From assembly GCA_013329055.1 (NCBI GenBank), contig DUKY01000016.1, forward strand, positions 16,851 through 80,850: DNA of 64,000 bases. Direction: 5' to 3'. The notes beneath the pieces are model-generated. The model was not told the DNA's origin and made no database searches. It was given only the letters and a program-made list of their open reading frames with translations. The position numbers and the translations under genes are program-made. The DNA comes from Nanobdellota archaeon (GTDB taxonomy: Archaea; Nanobdellota; Nanobdellia; Pacearchaeales; GW2011-AR1). Below, piece by piece: positions 41,306-50,651 of the stretch (position 1 is the stretch's first letter; every line of letters starts with the position of its first letter).

Positions 41306-41361
41306 GAGATAAAATTATTAAAGGCTTACTGATATATAATAATATAAAAATTAGAGGTTAA

Positions 41362-41601
41362 ATGATAAATAAAAAAATTTATAAAGACAAAAAGTCTAAA
41401 AATAATATGATACTCCCCGGTGATCCTAAGGGGTTGCCGGATGATTTTTCTAATGCTATTATTTTTGTGGATAATGCTTCTAAGGGTATTTATAATGTTG
41501 TTTTGAGTGGGGTTAATTTATATGGAGAAAAAATGAATAACAAAATTGGTGTGTTGAGTTTAAAATTGAAAGGGGGAAGTTTTAAAAGTCTTAGGTGCTA
41601 A
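41362..41601 (+). pseudogene. fragment related to the N-terminal domain of the 1179-aa fibre protein
   Basis: 'SKGIYNVVLSGVNLYG' matches 'SNGIYNIVLTNVNLNF' of 42974-46513. Confidence 0.45.
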
Positions 41602-41804
41602 AAGAGATTATGGAAAATGTTAGTTTCGATATACTGAATAAGAAGATTATTGATTTAGCAAATGCTGTTGAGGAGATTAAGATTCAGATAAATCTTTTAA
41701 AAAATAATTCTTTAAACATTTATGATTCTGAATTAAGAGAAGAGTTAAATGAGTGGGATAAATTGAGTACACAAACTTTAGAAAACTTTGAATCTAAGAT
41801 ATGA
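41595..41804 (+). CDS. putative antitoxin partner of the downstream MazF/PemK-like toxin
   Basis: small, charged, overlaps the toxin start by 4 nt (ATGA). Confidence 0.55.
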   Translation: MLKEIMENVSFDILNKKIIDLANAVEEIKIQINLLKNNSLNIYDSELREELNEWDKLSTQTLENFESKI

Positions 41805-42127
41805 AAAAAGGAGAGATATTTAATGTTAACTTAATTGGAAGGGGGCATGAACAAAAAGGTTTTAGACCAGCAATTGTTTATTCTAGTGTTATTGCAGGAA
41901 TTGTAGCAATAATTCCTTTAACTAGCATTGAAAAGGCATTAAAGTATGATGGTTCTTTAAAAATTATAAAATCCAATACTAATGGATTAAATAGTGATTC
42001 TGTCGCTTTGATTTTTCACATAAAAACAATTGATGCAAGATTCCTAAAGAATAAAATTGGTGAATTAGATGAAAAGAATTTGCATTTAATAAATAATAAA
42101 TTAAGAGAATTTTTAGATCTAAAATGA
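41801..42127 (+). CDS. MazF/PemK-family toxin
   Basis: 'KGEIFNVNLIGRGHEQKGFRPAIVYSS...AIIPLTS', 'DARFLKNKIGELDEK'. Confidence 0.85.
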   Translation: MKKGEIFNVNLIGRGHEQKGFRPAIVYSSVIAGIVAIIPLTSIEKALKYDGSLKIIKSNTNGLNSDSVALIFHIKTIDARFLKNKIGELDEKNLHLINNKLREFLDLK

Positions 42128-42390
42128 TAAATAAAGAGGTGATAAAAATACAAATGAATTTTTTACTCTTTGTAATTGGTATTGTTTTACTTCTTAGTTT
42201 TGTTTCTGCTATTCCTCAGACTTTTAGTATTCACGGTAAATTAGAAAATAATGCGGGTAGTCCGCTTGAGGGGACTTATAGTAAAATTTATAAATCTTCA
42301 CTACATATTTTTAATAACATGTTCCCAGTGATCTTTTTAGGTCACTGGATGACTTTTCATTCTAGTAAATTTTTGGAGATTTTGAAATAA
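42124..42390 (+). pseudogene. truncated duplicate of the 5' end of the 1179-aa fibre gene
   Basis: 'SFVSAIPQTFSIHGKLENNAGSPLEGTY' nearly identical to 'SLVSAIPQTFSVHGKLENNAGSPLEGTY', then unrelated sequence containing palindrome ccagtgatctttttaggtcactgg. Confidence 0.8.
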
Positions 42391-42977
42391 TGGCAAATTC
42401 TACTCTTGTTTTTGTAGATGCAGGATTCTTATCTGAATTATCTAAACATTTTGGTGAAGGTAAACATTTAAAATTTGATTATCTTAAATTTTTTAAATTT
42501 CTGGCAGAAAAAAGAAAACTAAATCTAAAGAAGGTTTTTTATTATACTGCTCCACCTTTTCAGTCTAATACTCATAATAAAAAAGAGGTTTTAAGAAAGA
42601 AGGGTTATGATAGTTTTATTAACAAAATTAAAAAAGACCTTTTAATTCAGATTAGAGAAGGGAGGGTACAAAAATTAATGAGTGTTTATGGAGAGGAATT
42701 TAATCAAAAAGGAGTTGATACTTTAATGACTTTAGATTTGGTTTTAGTGAAAGATAAATTTCCAGAGATAGATGAACTTATTTTAATAACTAGTGATACT
42801 GATTTTTGTCCTGTGATTAAAGAAATCAAAAGATTTGGGATTAAAACTATTTTATATACTTATATTGAAAGGAAAAGAGATTCTAAATTTTTTCTTTCTC
42901 ATCACTTAATTGACTGTTGTGATAAAGTTGAATATCTAAAAAAGGAGGATATGATAAAATTTTCGTTTAAAAAATGA
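42390..42977 (+). CDS. NYN/PIN-like (LabA/DUF88) domain protein
   Basis: 'LVFVDAGFL', 'QKGVDTLMTLDLVLV', 'LILITSDTDFCPVIKEIKRFGIKTILY'. Confidence 0.85.
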   Translation: MANSTLVFVDAGFLSELSKHFGEGKHLKFDYLKFFKFLAEKRKLNLKKVFYYTAPPFQSNTHNKKEVLRKKGYDSFINKIKKDLLIQIREGRVQKLMSVYGEEFNQKGVDTLMTLDLVLVKDKFPEIDELILITSDTDFCPVIKEIKRFGIKTILYTYIERKRDSKFFLSHHLIDCCDKVEYLKKEDMIKFSFKK

Positions 42978-45900
42978 TGAATAAAAAAAGAGGTTTGTTG
43001 GTTCTTTGTATGATTCTTTTACTTGGGAGTTTAGTTTCTGCTATCCCTCAGACTTTTAGCGTCCATGGTAAATTAGAAAATAATGCAGGTAGTCCGTTAG
43101 AAGGAACTTATAATATGAGTTTTAATATTTATACGACTTATACTGGTGGAAGTGCGTCGTGGACTTTGTCAAATCAGGATGTGACGACTGATTCAAATGG
43201 TATTTATAATATTGTTTTGACAAATGTTAATTTGAATTTTTCTACACAATATTATTTGGGTGTTGCTGTTGGTAATGATTCTGAAATGAGTCCGAGGATT
43301 AATTTGACTTCTTCGCCTTATGCATTTGAGGCACAAAATGTTAGTGTGTCTGGGGTGAGGTTTAATTCTAATGTTGATTTTGGAACTGATTATAATTTTA
43401 CTTTTGATTCTGGGACTTTGTTTGTTGACGGGAGCAAAGGGTATGTGGGGATTGGGACTACGAGCCCACAAGCAATTTTCCATATTCAAACTACTGGGAC
43501 TGGAAACAAAACTGGTTTAATTGTGGGTAGAAATACGGCAAACACCAACGATATTTCCAGTATAGTCTTTAATTCTGCGGATTTGGGAGACCAGGGTGCG
43601 ATTGATTCTATAATTTTAAGTGGTTCTACGGCTGATTTAGCATTTAGAACTCGTACCGCAAGTGCATTAACGGAAAAGGTCAGAATAACAACAACCGGCT
43701 ACGTCGGAATCGGCACGACGAATCCCACGAGTAAACTTGGCATTAAGGATACAGCGACAAATGGAGCATTAACTTCTACTTTGAGATTATGGCAAGAAGG
43801 TTCTGGAAGTGGAACGGGAGCATCTATTGAACTTGGCTTTGCTGATAACTCGTTAAGTTCAGCGAGTATCGGCGGATTTTATGATGGAGCAGGAAGAGGG
43901 TTGTCTTTTAACACAGCTCTTTCAGGAGTGGCATTATCGGAAAAGGTGCGAATCACAAGTGCTGGCAACGTAGGTATCGGCACAACAACACCACAACAAA
44001 AACTTCATGTAAACGGAAGTATTCTTGCTAATGGGACCATTAATGCTACAAGTGATGTTTGTATTCAAGGGGGGGCTTGTTTGTCCACAGTTAGTTCAAG
44101 TGCGGGGGGGTGGACGAAAACAGGTACACAGGTTGCTTTGACAACTGCGACAGATAATGTAAGTATTGGTTCAACGGATTTTTTTGTGGATAATAGTAAG
44201 GGCTATGTGGGTATTGGGACGACGACGCCTAATGCAACATTACATATTGTAAAACCTGGAGTATCAGGGGATAATGTAACTATAATTCATTCAGGTGGAG
44301 GGGCTAATGATTTAATGTTGATAGGGAATAGTGGCTATCCTTATGCTGTATTTTCTGAAGCTAACACGAATGACCCCGGTAACTTGCAATTAAAATATGG
44401 AGGGAACACAACAATTAGCTTACTTGCCAATGGAAATACTTATTTTAATAATGGCAACGTAGGTATCGGCACAACAACACCCCAACAAAAACTTCACGTT
44501 AACGGAAGTATTCTTGCGAATGGGACGATTAATGCAACTACAGATTTATGTATTCAAGGGGGGGCTTGTTTGTCCACAGTTAGTTCAAGTGCGGGGGGGT
44601 GGACGAAAACAGGTACACAGGTTGCTTTGACAACTGCGACAGATAATGTGAGTATTGGTTCTACGGATTTTTTTGTAGATAACAGCAAGGGGTATGTCGG
44701 TATTGGGACGACGAGTCCGGAAGGAAGACTAGAGGTCTCAAATTTAGATACAGACACAGCTAATACTCTCTTGATTAGAAAACCAACTGAAGCTACTGGA
44801 ACAGATGTTGGAGGTTTAAGATTTGTTACGGGTTCAGGGGCAATTAGCTCATCAAACGCAATAGCAGGAATAGAAGCAGACATTACGCAAGCAAACCCAA
44901 GTTCATTAAAAGGAGAATTAACTTTCAGTACAAACAGAGGGGATTCATATACTGAAGCTATGAGAATTGATGACACCGGTTACGTCGGTATCGGCACAAC
45001 AGCCCCCGCAACTCCACTCGATATAGATACTGGTTCAAATTCTTTAGGTTTACGATTGAGGGGATTAGCAGAAACAGTTGAAATAGGAGATATGTATATG
45101 GGTACTAATGGAGAAATGATTATTTCTACCGTTGGAGGAAGTGGTGGTCAAGCATTTATAGATTTGAGATCAGAAGATGATAACTATGGATTAATACTTA
45201 GACAATCAAATGGAACAGGAATATCTCCTTACGCTAACTTTTATGTTACTGATGCTGCTACAGATTATCTAAATATTGTTGTTAATGTTGCACAAGGTAC
45301 CAAAGGATTAGTTATTGATGAAAATGAGAACGTCGGAATCGGCACAACAACCCCACAACAAAAACTTCATGTAAACGGAAATATCCTCGCGAATGGAACG
45401 ATTAACGCAACTACAGATTTATGTATTCAAGGGGGGGCTTGTTTGTCCACAGTTAGTTCAAGTGCGGGGGGTTGGACTAAAACAGGAACACAGGTTGCAT
45501 TAACTACTGCGACAGATAATGTGAGTATTGGTTCAACGGATTTTTTTGTGGATAACAGCAAGGGGTATGTAGGAATTGGGACGACGAGCCCTGCGACACA
45601 GCTACATGTTGTAAACCGTGGATTGTTTGACACTGCGGGTGTTGGAACCGCTAGTGTTGTTTCGTTGGGAGTTGGTAGTGAAAACACAGGATTTACATGG
45701 AACACTGGTAATGCTCTTGGTATTAGCACTAACGGTGGTGAAAGAATTAGGATTGATAATACAGGCAGCGTCGGCATTGGGACAACAAGCCCCGGAGCAA
45801 CTTTAGATATAAATGGTGCAAATGATGTTACACAGCTCCGTATACGAGATGATGATGCTAGCCCAACAGTTGCAACAGTAAATATATCCAGGTCAGATAA

Positions 45901-46513
45901 TTTAGCAATAAACAATTACAACAATTCTCTTTTATATTTAAGAGATCATTCATATAATGTCCCCCTTTATATAACAGACAATAACTTCAATCCTTTATTT
46001 ATAGTTAATGGTTCAGGAAATGTCGGTATCGGAACTACGAGTCCGGGGAATCTCTTAACAGTTGGGGAACCAGCTTCAGCTAAGAACAATGTAAATGCTA
46101 CCTTAAAGATTCAGGGAATGAGTGTTTCGGATGGAGGGGGAGGTTATTATGGAAGTTATGGTGGTGCATTACTTAGTGCTACCAACGAATTTACGACTGG
46201 TGCGAGAATGTATTTGATTACTAACGCATTGGGACTAAATAAATTTGCTATAATAAGAAGTGCAGACGTTGCAACTACTCCCACGCTGGGAACTAATGGG
46301 GTCATAACTTCTGGGACAGCTGATTTCGTGATGGATAATACAGGCAACGTCGGTATCGGCACAACAGCTCCTACGAAAAAGTTTGAAGTTAATGGAACAG
46401 CTGGGGCATTTAATGTTAATCCAGATAATGCTGGAGGTCCTTTACTTAATACTACTTCTGGAAATGTCACAATTACTTCTGCTGGTGGAAGTGTTATTAT
46501 AAGATTAGGTTAA
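42974..46513 (+). CDS. tail-fibre-like secreted repeat protein
   Basis: signal peptide; repeated 'GYVGIGTTSPxxxLxV' and three near-identical modules 'KLHVNGSILANGTINATTDLCIQGGACLSTVSSSAGGWTKTGTQVALTTATDNVSIGSTDFFVDNSKGYVGIGTT'. Confidence 0.88.
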   Translation: MMNKKRGLLVLCMILLLGSLVSAIPQTFSVHGKLENNAGSPLEGTYNMSFNIYTTYTGGSASWTLSNQDVTTDSNGIYNIVLTNVNLNFSTQYYLGVAVGNDSEMSPRINLTSSPYAFEAQNVSVSGVRFNSNVDFGTDYNFTFDSGTLFVDGSKGYVGIGTTSPQAIFHIQTTGTGNKTGLIVGRNTANTNDISSIVFNSADLGDQGAIDSIILSGSTADLAFRTRTASALTEKVRITTTGYVGIGTTNPTSKLGIKDTATNGALTSTLRLWQEGSGSGTGASIELGFADNSLSSASIGGFYDGAGRGLSFNTALSGVALSEKVRITSAGNVGIGTTTPQQKLHVNGSILANGTINATSDVCIQGGACLSTVSSSAGGWTKTGTQVALTTATDNVSIGSTDFFVDNSKGYVGIGTTTPNATLHIVKPGVSGDNVTIIHSGGGANDLMLIGNSGYPYAVFSEANTNDPGNLQLKYGGNTTISLLANGNTYFNNGNVGIGTTTPQQKLHVNGSILANGTINATTDLCIQGGACLSTVSSSAGGWTKTGTQVALTTATDNVSIGSTDFFVDNSKGYVGIGTTSPEGRLEVSNLDTDTANTLLIRKPTEATGTDVGGLRFVTGSGAISSSNAIAGIEADITQANPSSLKGELTFSTNRGDSYTEAMRIDDTGYVGIGTTAPATPLDIDTGSNSLGLRLRGLAETVEIGDMYMGTNGEMIISTVGGSGGQAFIDLRSEDDNYGLILRQSNGTGISPYANFYVTDAATDYLNIVVNVAQGTKGLVIDENENVGIGTTTPQQKLHVNGNILANGTINATTDLCIQGGACLSTVSSSAGGWTKTGTQVALTTATDNVSIGSTDFFVDNSKGYVGIGTTSPATQLHVVNRGLFDTAGVGTASVVSLGVGSENTGFTWNTGNALGISTNGGERIRIDNTGSVGIGTTSPGATLDINGANDVTQLRIRDDDASPTVATVNISRSDNLAINNYNNSLLYLRDHSYNVPLYITDNNFNPLFIVNGSGNVGIGTTSPGNLLTVGEPASAKNNVNATLKIQGMSVSDGGGGYYGSYGGALLSATNEFTTGARMYLITNALGLNKFAIIRSADVATTPTLGTNGVITSGTADFVMDNTGNVGIGTTAPTKKFEVNGTAGAFNVNPDNAGGPLLNTTSGNVTITSAGGSVIIRLG

Positions 46514-46539
46514 TTTTCAAAGAAAAGTTTGAAGTTATA

Positions 46540-47095
46540 GAGAATTGATTTTTAGAGAATTCTTTAAAAAATCAATTCTCTAAGAAGACATTTGAACCAA
46601 CGGAAATTGAGGAAAATTATTTATTCAAATGTCTCTATACAGAATTGTGGGGGATTACAATTCTCTAAGAAGACATTTGAACCAACGGAAATTGAGGAAA
46701 ACTATTTATTCAAATGTCTCTAATGGAACTGCTGGGGCATTTAATGTTGATCCAAATAATGCTGGGGGTCCTTTACTTAATACTACTTCTGGTTTAGAGA
46801 TTCATTGATATGAATCTCTAATAATCTTTTTGAAGGCAAGCAAAGCTTGCATGAGATTAAACAAAAAGATGATAATGTTACAATTACTTCTGCAGGTGGA
46901 AGTGTGATTATAAGATTAGGTTAATGATGTTACAATTACTTCTGCTTACTCGCAACTTCGCACAGTGGAAGTGTGATATAGAGATTCATTGATATGAATC
47001 TCTAATAATCTTTTTGAACAACGGCACAGCAAAGCTTGCATGAGATTAAACAAAAAGATCATTATTAGATGGGGTTAATTATTTAAATTTGAATT
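46540..47095. repeat. decaying duplications of the fibre-gene 3' end interleaved with palindromic elements
   Basis: 'ggcatttaatgtt.atcca.ataatgctgg.ggtcctttacttaatactacttctgg' and 'gttacaattacttctgc.ggtggaagtgt.att' repeated; palindromes at 46795-46820, 46824-46870, 46979-47004, 47008-47059. Confidence 0.85.
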
Positions 47096-47135
47096 GTGTG
47101 ATAAGATATATAAATATAATTTCTTTTTAACATAA

Positions 47136-47429
47136 ATGGAATTAACTAAAGAATTAATATTAACAACGATAAAAAAAAATAAAAGAAAATTAAGTGAACA
47201 TAATGTAAAAAAAATTGGATTATTTGGTTCATTTGTGAAAGAACAACAAAAATCCACAAGTGATATTGATATTTTAATTGAATTTACAAAAGTGAATATT
47301 GATAAATATCTTTATGTTTTAAATTTATTAGAAAAATTGTTTAATAAAAAAGTTGATTTGGTTATTGAAAAAAATTTAAAACCGGAATTAAAATATGTAA
47401 TAAAAGAAGCTGAATATGTCAAAATATGA
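47136..47429 (+). CDS. mntA: MntA-type nucleotidyltransferase antitoxin
   Basis: 'KIGLFGSFVKEQQKSTSDIDILIEF'. Confidence 0.88.
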   Translation: MELTKELILTTIKKNKRKLSEHNVKKIGLFGSFVKEQQKSTSDIDILIEFTKVNIDKYLYVLNLLEKLFNKKVDLVIEKNLKPELKYVIKEAEYVKI

Positions 47430-47760
47430 TTTATATCTAAATGATATTCTTAGAGCAATTAATTCAATTGAAACATCCATTCTAAAAAAGACATTTAAAG
47501 ATTTTGAATTGGATAATAATTTAATTGATGCCTCGTCCATGAGACTTCAAATAATTGGTGAATCAGTAAATAAATTATCTCCAATACATAATAAATATAA
47601 GAATGTTAATTGGAAAAAATACCTTCAAACAAGAAATATAATTAGTCATGCTTATTTTGCAATTGATTTAGATATTATCTGGTCGATAATAAAAAAAGAT
47701 ATTCCTAAACTAAAAAAAGAAATTCAAGAGATAATACAAAAAGAAAATTTACTGGAATAA
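47416..47760 (+). CDS. hepT: HepT-type RNase toxin
   Basis: 'LQIIGESVNKLSP', RNx4H-type 'TRNIISHAYFAIDLDIIW'. Confidence 0.88.
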   Translation: MSKYDLYLNDILRAINSIETSILKKTFKDFELDNNLIDASSMRLQIIGESVNKLSPIHNKYKNVNWKKYLQTRNIISHAYFAIDLDIIWSIIKKDIPKLKKEIQEIIQKENLLE

Positions 47761-47829
47761 ATTAATTAAACAATTACCAGTAAAGGTGGAAGTGTTATTA
47801 TTATATGGGGTTAATTATTTAAATTTGAA

Positions 47830-48243
47830 TTGATTAGGAGCTTTATGAAAAAAGAAAGATTTTTATTGTATGATTCAGGTAAAGAGAAAGTTAGTATTGA
47901 AGTTTTTTTCAAAGATGAAAATATATGGTTGACACAAAAATTAATGGCTGAGCTTTTTGGAGTTGATAGAAGTGTAATTACAAAGCATTTGAGAAATATC
48001 TTTGAAGATCAAGAACTAAACGAAAGTTCAGTATGTGCAAATTTTGCACATACTGCTAAAGATAAAAAAATTTATACTACTAAGTATTATAATCTTGATG
48101 CAATTATTTCTGTGGGGTACAGAGTGAATTCTCAAAAAGCAACTAAATTTAGAATTTGGGCGACAAAAAAATTAAAAGAATACATCTTGAAAGGGTTTGT
48201 TTTGAATGATGAACGACTAAAAAATTCTATAATTATTCTTTAA
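47830..48243 (+). CDS. RhuM-family virulence protein, apparently truncated
   Basis: 'IWLTQKLMAELFGVDRSVITKHLRNIF', 'YYNLDAIISVGYRVNSQKATKFRIWATKKLKEYILKGF'; short for the family. Confidence 0.8.
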   Translation: MIRSFMKKERFLLYDSGKEKVSIEVFFKDENIWLTQKLMAELFGVDRSVITKHLRNIFEDQELNESSVCANFAHTAKDKKIYTTKYYNLDAIISVGYRVNSQKATKFRIWATKKLKEYILKGFVLNDERLKNSIIIL

Positions 48244-49635
48244 TCTCCCAATGTCCCCCTTTATCGGGACCTATTCTCTTTATTTTCTTCTGACTCTTTA
48301 ATTGGTTTAAATTAAACTTGATTCCATCTTCGGTAATTCCTATCTTTTTTGCTAGTTCTCTTCTTGATATCTTTGGATTTTCTTTAATTAACTCCAATAT
48401 TTTCTGGGTAGTTTTCTGGGTAGTTTTCTGGGTAGTTTTCTGGGTAGTTTTCTGGGTAGTTTTCTGGGTAGTTTTCTGGGTAGTTGTTTCTCCAGCCATT
48501 TTACCGAGCTCTTCTTGAGTTGGTCTAAATAAAGTAACAGCGAAGAATTTACCAAACTGAAATACTGGCTCTTTTAATCCTGCTTTCTTCATTTCTCCCT
48601 TAATTCTGCCTATCCCACTCCCTATATGTTCAACCAATTCTAATTTATTGAATAAACTAAAAATTGTAGGATTCCTAGATAAGCTTCTCGTTCCAAATTC
48701 CGACTCTTTAATAATTAATCCCCCCGGGTTACTTATCTCAACCCTATCATCAAAAATATCCACCTGAATAAAAGCTCCTTTTTCAGAATAATCTCTATGA
48801 GTCATAGCATTAATGATGCACTCCTTTAATGCTTTATCTGGAATTTCTAACATTTCTTTTCTAGGACCAAATCCCTCCATTCTATAAACTATTTTCAAAT
48901 TGGTATAAAGAAACTTTAAAACTTCTTCATAATTAGAAGAAATATCTAATTTGAAATCTTTTTTATCTAAAATAAATTGTTTATCTAATCCCTTAAATAA
49001 AACACAGGTTACGATTGCTTGAGAGATAAACTTCTCAACATTATCGCAAAAGAATAATACTCCCGCATTCTTGAATTTTCTATTTTCAGTGAGAACTCCC
49101 ATATTCTTTAGAATAGTCTCATCAGGAATAACTCTGCTTAATTTTGCCTTATTCAAATAAGAAGTAAGCTTTGTTTTATCATAGCCATTATCAAAACTAA
49201 ATGTTGGATGGATTGCTTCATCAAAAAGGATCTTTCTCTCCTTGTTAAAGAATTCCCTAATTTCATCTGTTGATAATTTTTGAGAATTGCTTCCTTGCCT
49301 TAGATAAAAACCTGCTGAGCATCTGTAAGGTTTGTTTATTCCTTCATCAACATCTACGATAAGAATATTATCTATTGTCTCTAAGTTAATTACAATAGAA
49401 GGATCGCACCCCTTGCTAAATCCTGAATTTCAGATTTCAGCTTATTTGTTATTTGAATACCCTTAACTTTACCATGATCATCTACTCCAATAAAGATTCT
49501 TCCTCCTTCGGTATTCGCAAAAGCTACAATTTCTTTACCTAAATTTTTAGAATCATAATTCTCTTTAAACTCTAATTTCAATCCTTCTCCCTGTTTTAAT
49601 AAAAATTCAAACTCTTTTTTATCCATAATTTCCAT
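48233..49635 (-). pseudogene. AlbA_2/Schlafen-like regulator split by one frameshift near 49400
   Basis: ORFs 49390-49635 (N-term) and 48233-49156 (C-term) are joined in a shifted frame by 'CDPSIVINLETIDNILIVDVDEGINKPYRCSAGFYLRQGSNSQKLSTDEIREFFNKE'; paralog of 25991-27331. Confidence 0.8.
48400..48486. repeat. 12-bp coding tandem repeat (ttttctgggtag, about 7 copies; TTQK on minus strand)
   Basis: direct read of sequence. Confidence 0.95.
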
Positions 49636-49769
49636 AAGATTCCTATGTTTTAAAGTTTAACTAAAACAAGCTTCATGTAGAATCCATTGACATATGTCCC
49701 TTGATTGCACAGGTTAATAGTTAAAAAGTTAAAGAAAAATTTAAATAGTTTTGAGGAGATTATCTGAGT

Positions 49770-49973
49770 ATGGATTTTAATATAATTATTGAAAAAGGTG
49801 AAGATGGATATCTGATTTCAGAAGTAGTTGAACTTTCAGGATACCATACTCAGGCAAAGGATATGAATGAACTTATCACACGAACAAAAGAAGCTATTTC
49901 TTTATGTCTGAAAGAAGAAGGTGTTGAATTTGAGAAAACTAATTTTATCGGAGTTCAGGAAATAGAGGTGTGA
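49770..49973 (+). CDS. HicB/UPF0150-like antitoxin, no HicA visible
   Basis: 'IIIEKGEDGYLISEVVELSGYHTQAKDMNELITRTKEAISLCLKEE'. Confidence 0.8.
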   Translation: MDFNIIIEKGEDGYLISEVVELSGYHTQAKDMNELITRTKEAISLCLKEEGVEFEKTNFIGVQEIEV

Positions 49974-49974
49974 T

Positions 49975-50490
49975 ATGATTTTCATTGTCTTTCTTTCTGC
50001 AATCGCAATCCTATTTTTTTTCATCGTCAGTATTTCTATGAAAAATATTAAAAATATGAAGATACTTTTTATTATATTTAGTATATTTACTATTATTCCA
50101 TTACTTGTCCTAATGTCTTCCGTTATTAACTTAGCTATGGACAGCACTCTTTTTAATATGGGCGATGGCTTGGGTTATATAACTCTAATGTTTTTCTTTG
50201 GCCCTATGTTTTTAATCTCACTCATTTTGTATTTTATTAATTTTTATTTTTTGCAAAAAACAATAAAAGATGAAAAAGTCGTTGCTAATTGGAATTTTTA
50301 TAAATATGTAAACATAGCAACAGGCTTTAGTATAATGTTTGGTATAGTGTTTACTTTATTTGTGGAAAATGGAGGATTTGACGAGGTATTAGAAAATATT
50401 TTTATAATCATTATAGCTTCTGTAATAATATACTTACCCTTTGGGAAAATTTTTAGAATAATAAATTCGTTCGAAAAAAGATATTCCTAA
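49975..50490 (+). CDS. small multi-TM hypothetical membrane protein
   Basis: four or more hydrophobic segments. Confidence 0.5.
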   Translation: MIFIVFLSAIAILFFFIVSISMKNIKNMKILFIIFSIFTIIPLLVLMSSVINLAMDSTLFNMGDGLGYITLMFFFGPMFLISLILYFINFYFLQKTIKDEKVVANWNFYKYVNIATGFSIMFGIVFTLFVENGGFDEVLENIFIIIIASVIIYLPFGKIFRIINSFEKRYS

Positions 50491-50540
50491 ACTAAAAAAA
50501 GAAATTCAAGAGATAATAAAGGAAGAGAACCTTCAATAAA
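50479..50540 (+). pseudogene. 3' remnant of a HepT gene
   Basis: 'aaaaaagatattcctaaactaaaaaaagaaattcaagagataata' matches hepT 3' end at 47694-47745. Confidence 0.8.
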
Positions 50541-50651
50541 AAATTAAATATTTAAATAAAAGAAAAAAATTAATTCTTTTTAAAATATCAGTTATACGAA
50601 AAAATCGTGCAACTGAAATTAGAATTTTTGATGGAAAAACTTGACAGTTAT

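Larger units (their letters stand above)
47061..47832. repeat. 35-bp direct repeats (47061-47095 and 47798-47832) bracketing the MntA/HepT module
   Basis: ttatta(g/t)atggggttaattatttaaatttgaattg, one mismatch. Confidence 0.9.

Noticed and set aside
44554-45915. Long antisense ORFs (140 and 162 aa) inside the fibre gene
   Set aside because: They mirror the low-complexity repeated codons of the forward gene and repeat with its modules; no initiation context or family similarity.
48025-48060. Near-perfect palindrome agtatgtgcaaattttgcacatact in the RhuM gene as another inserted element
   Set aside because: The encoded 'SVCANFAHTA' matches the normal RhuM family pattern at that position, so no insertion is needed.
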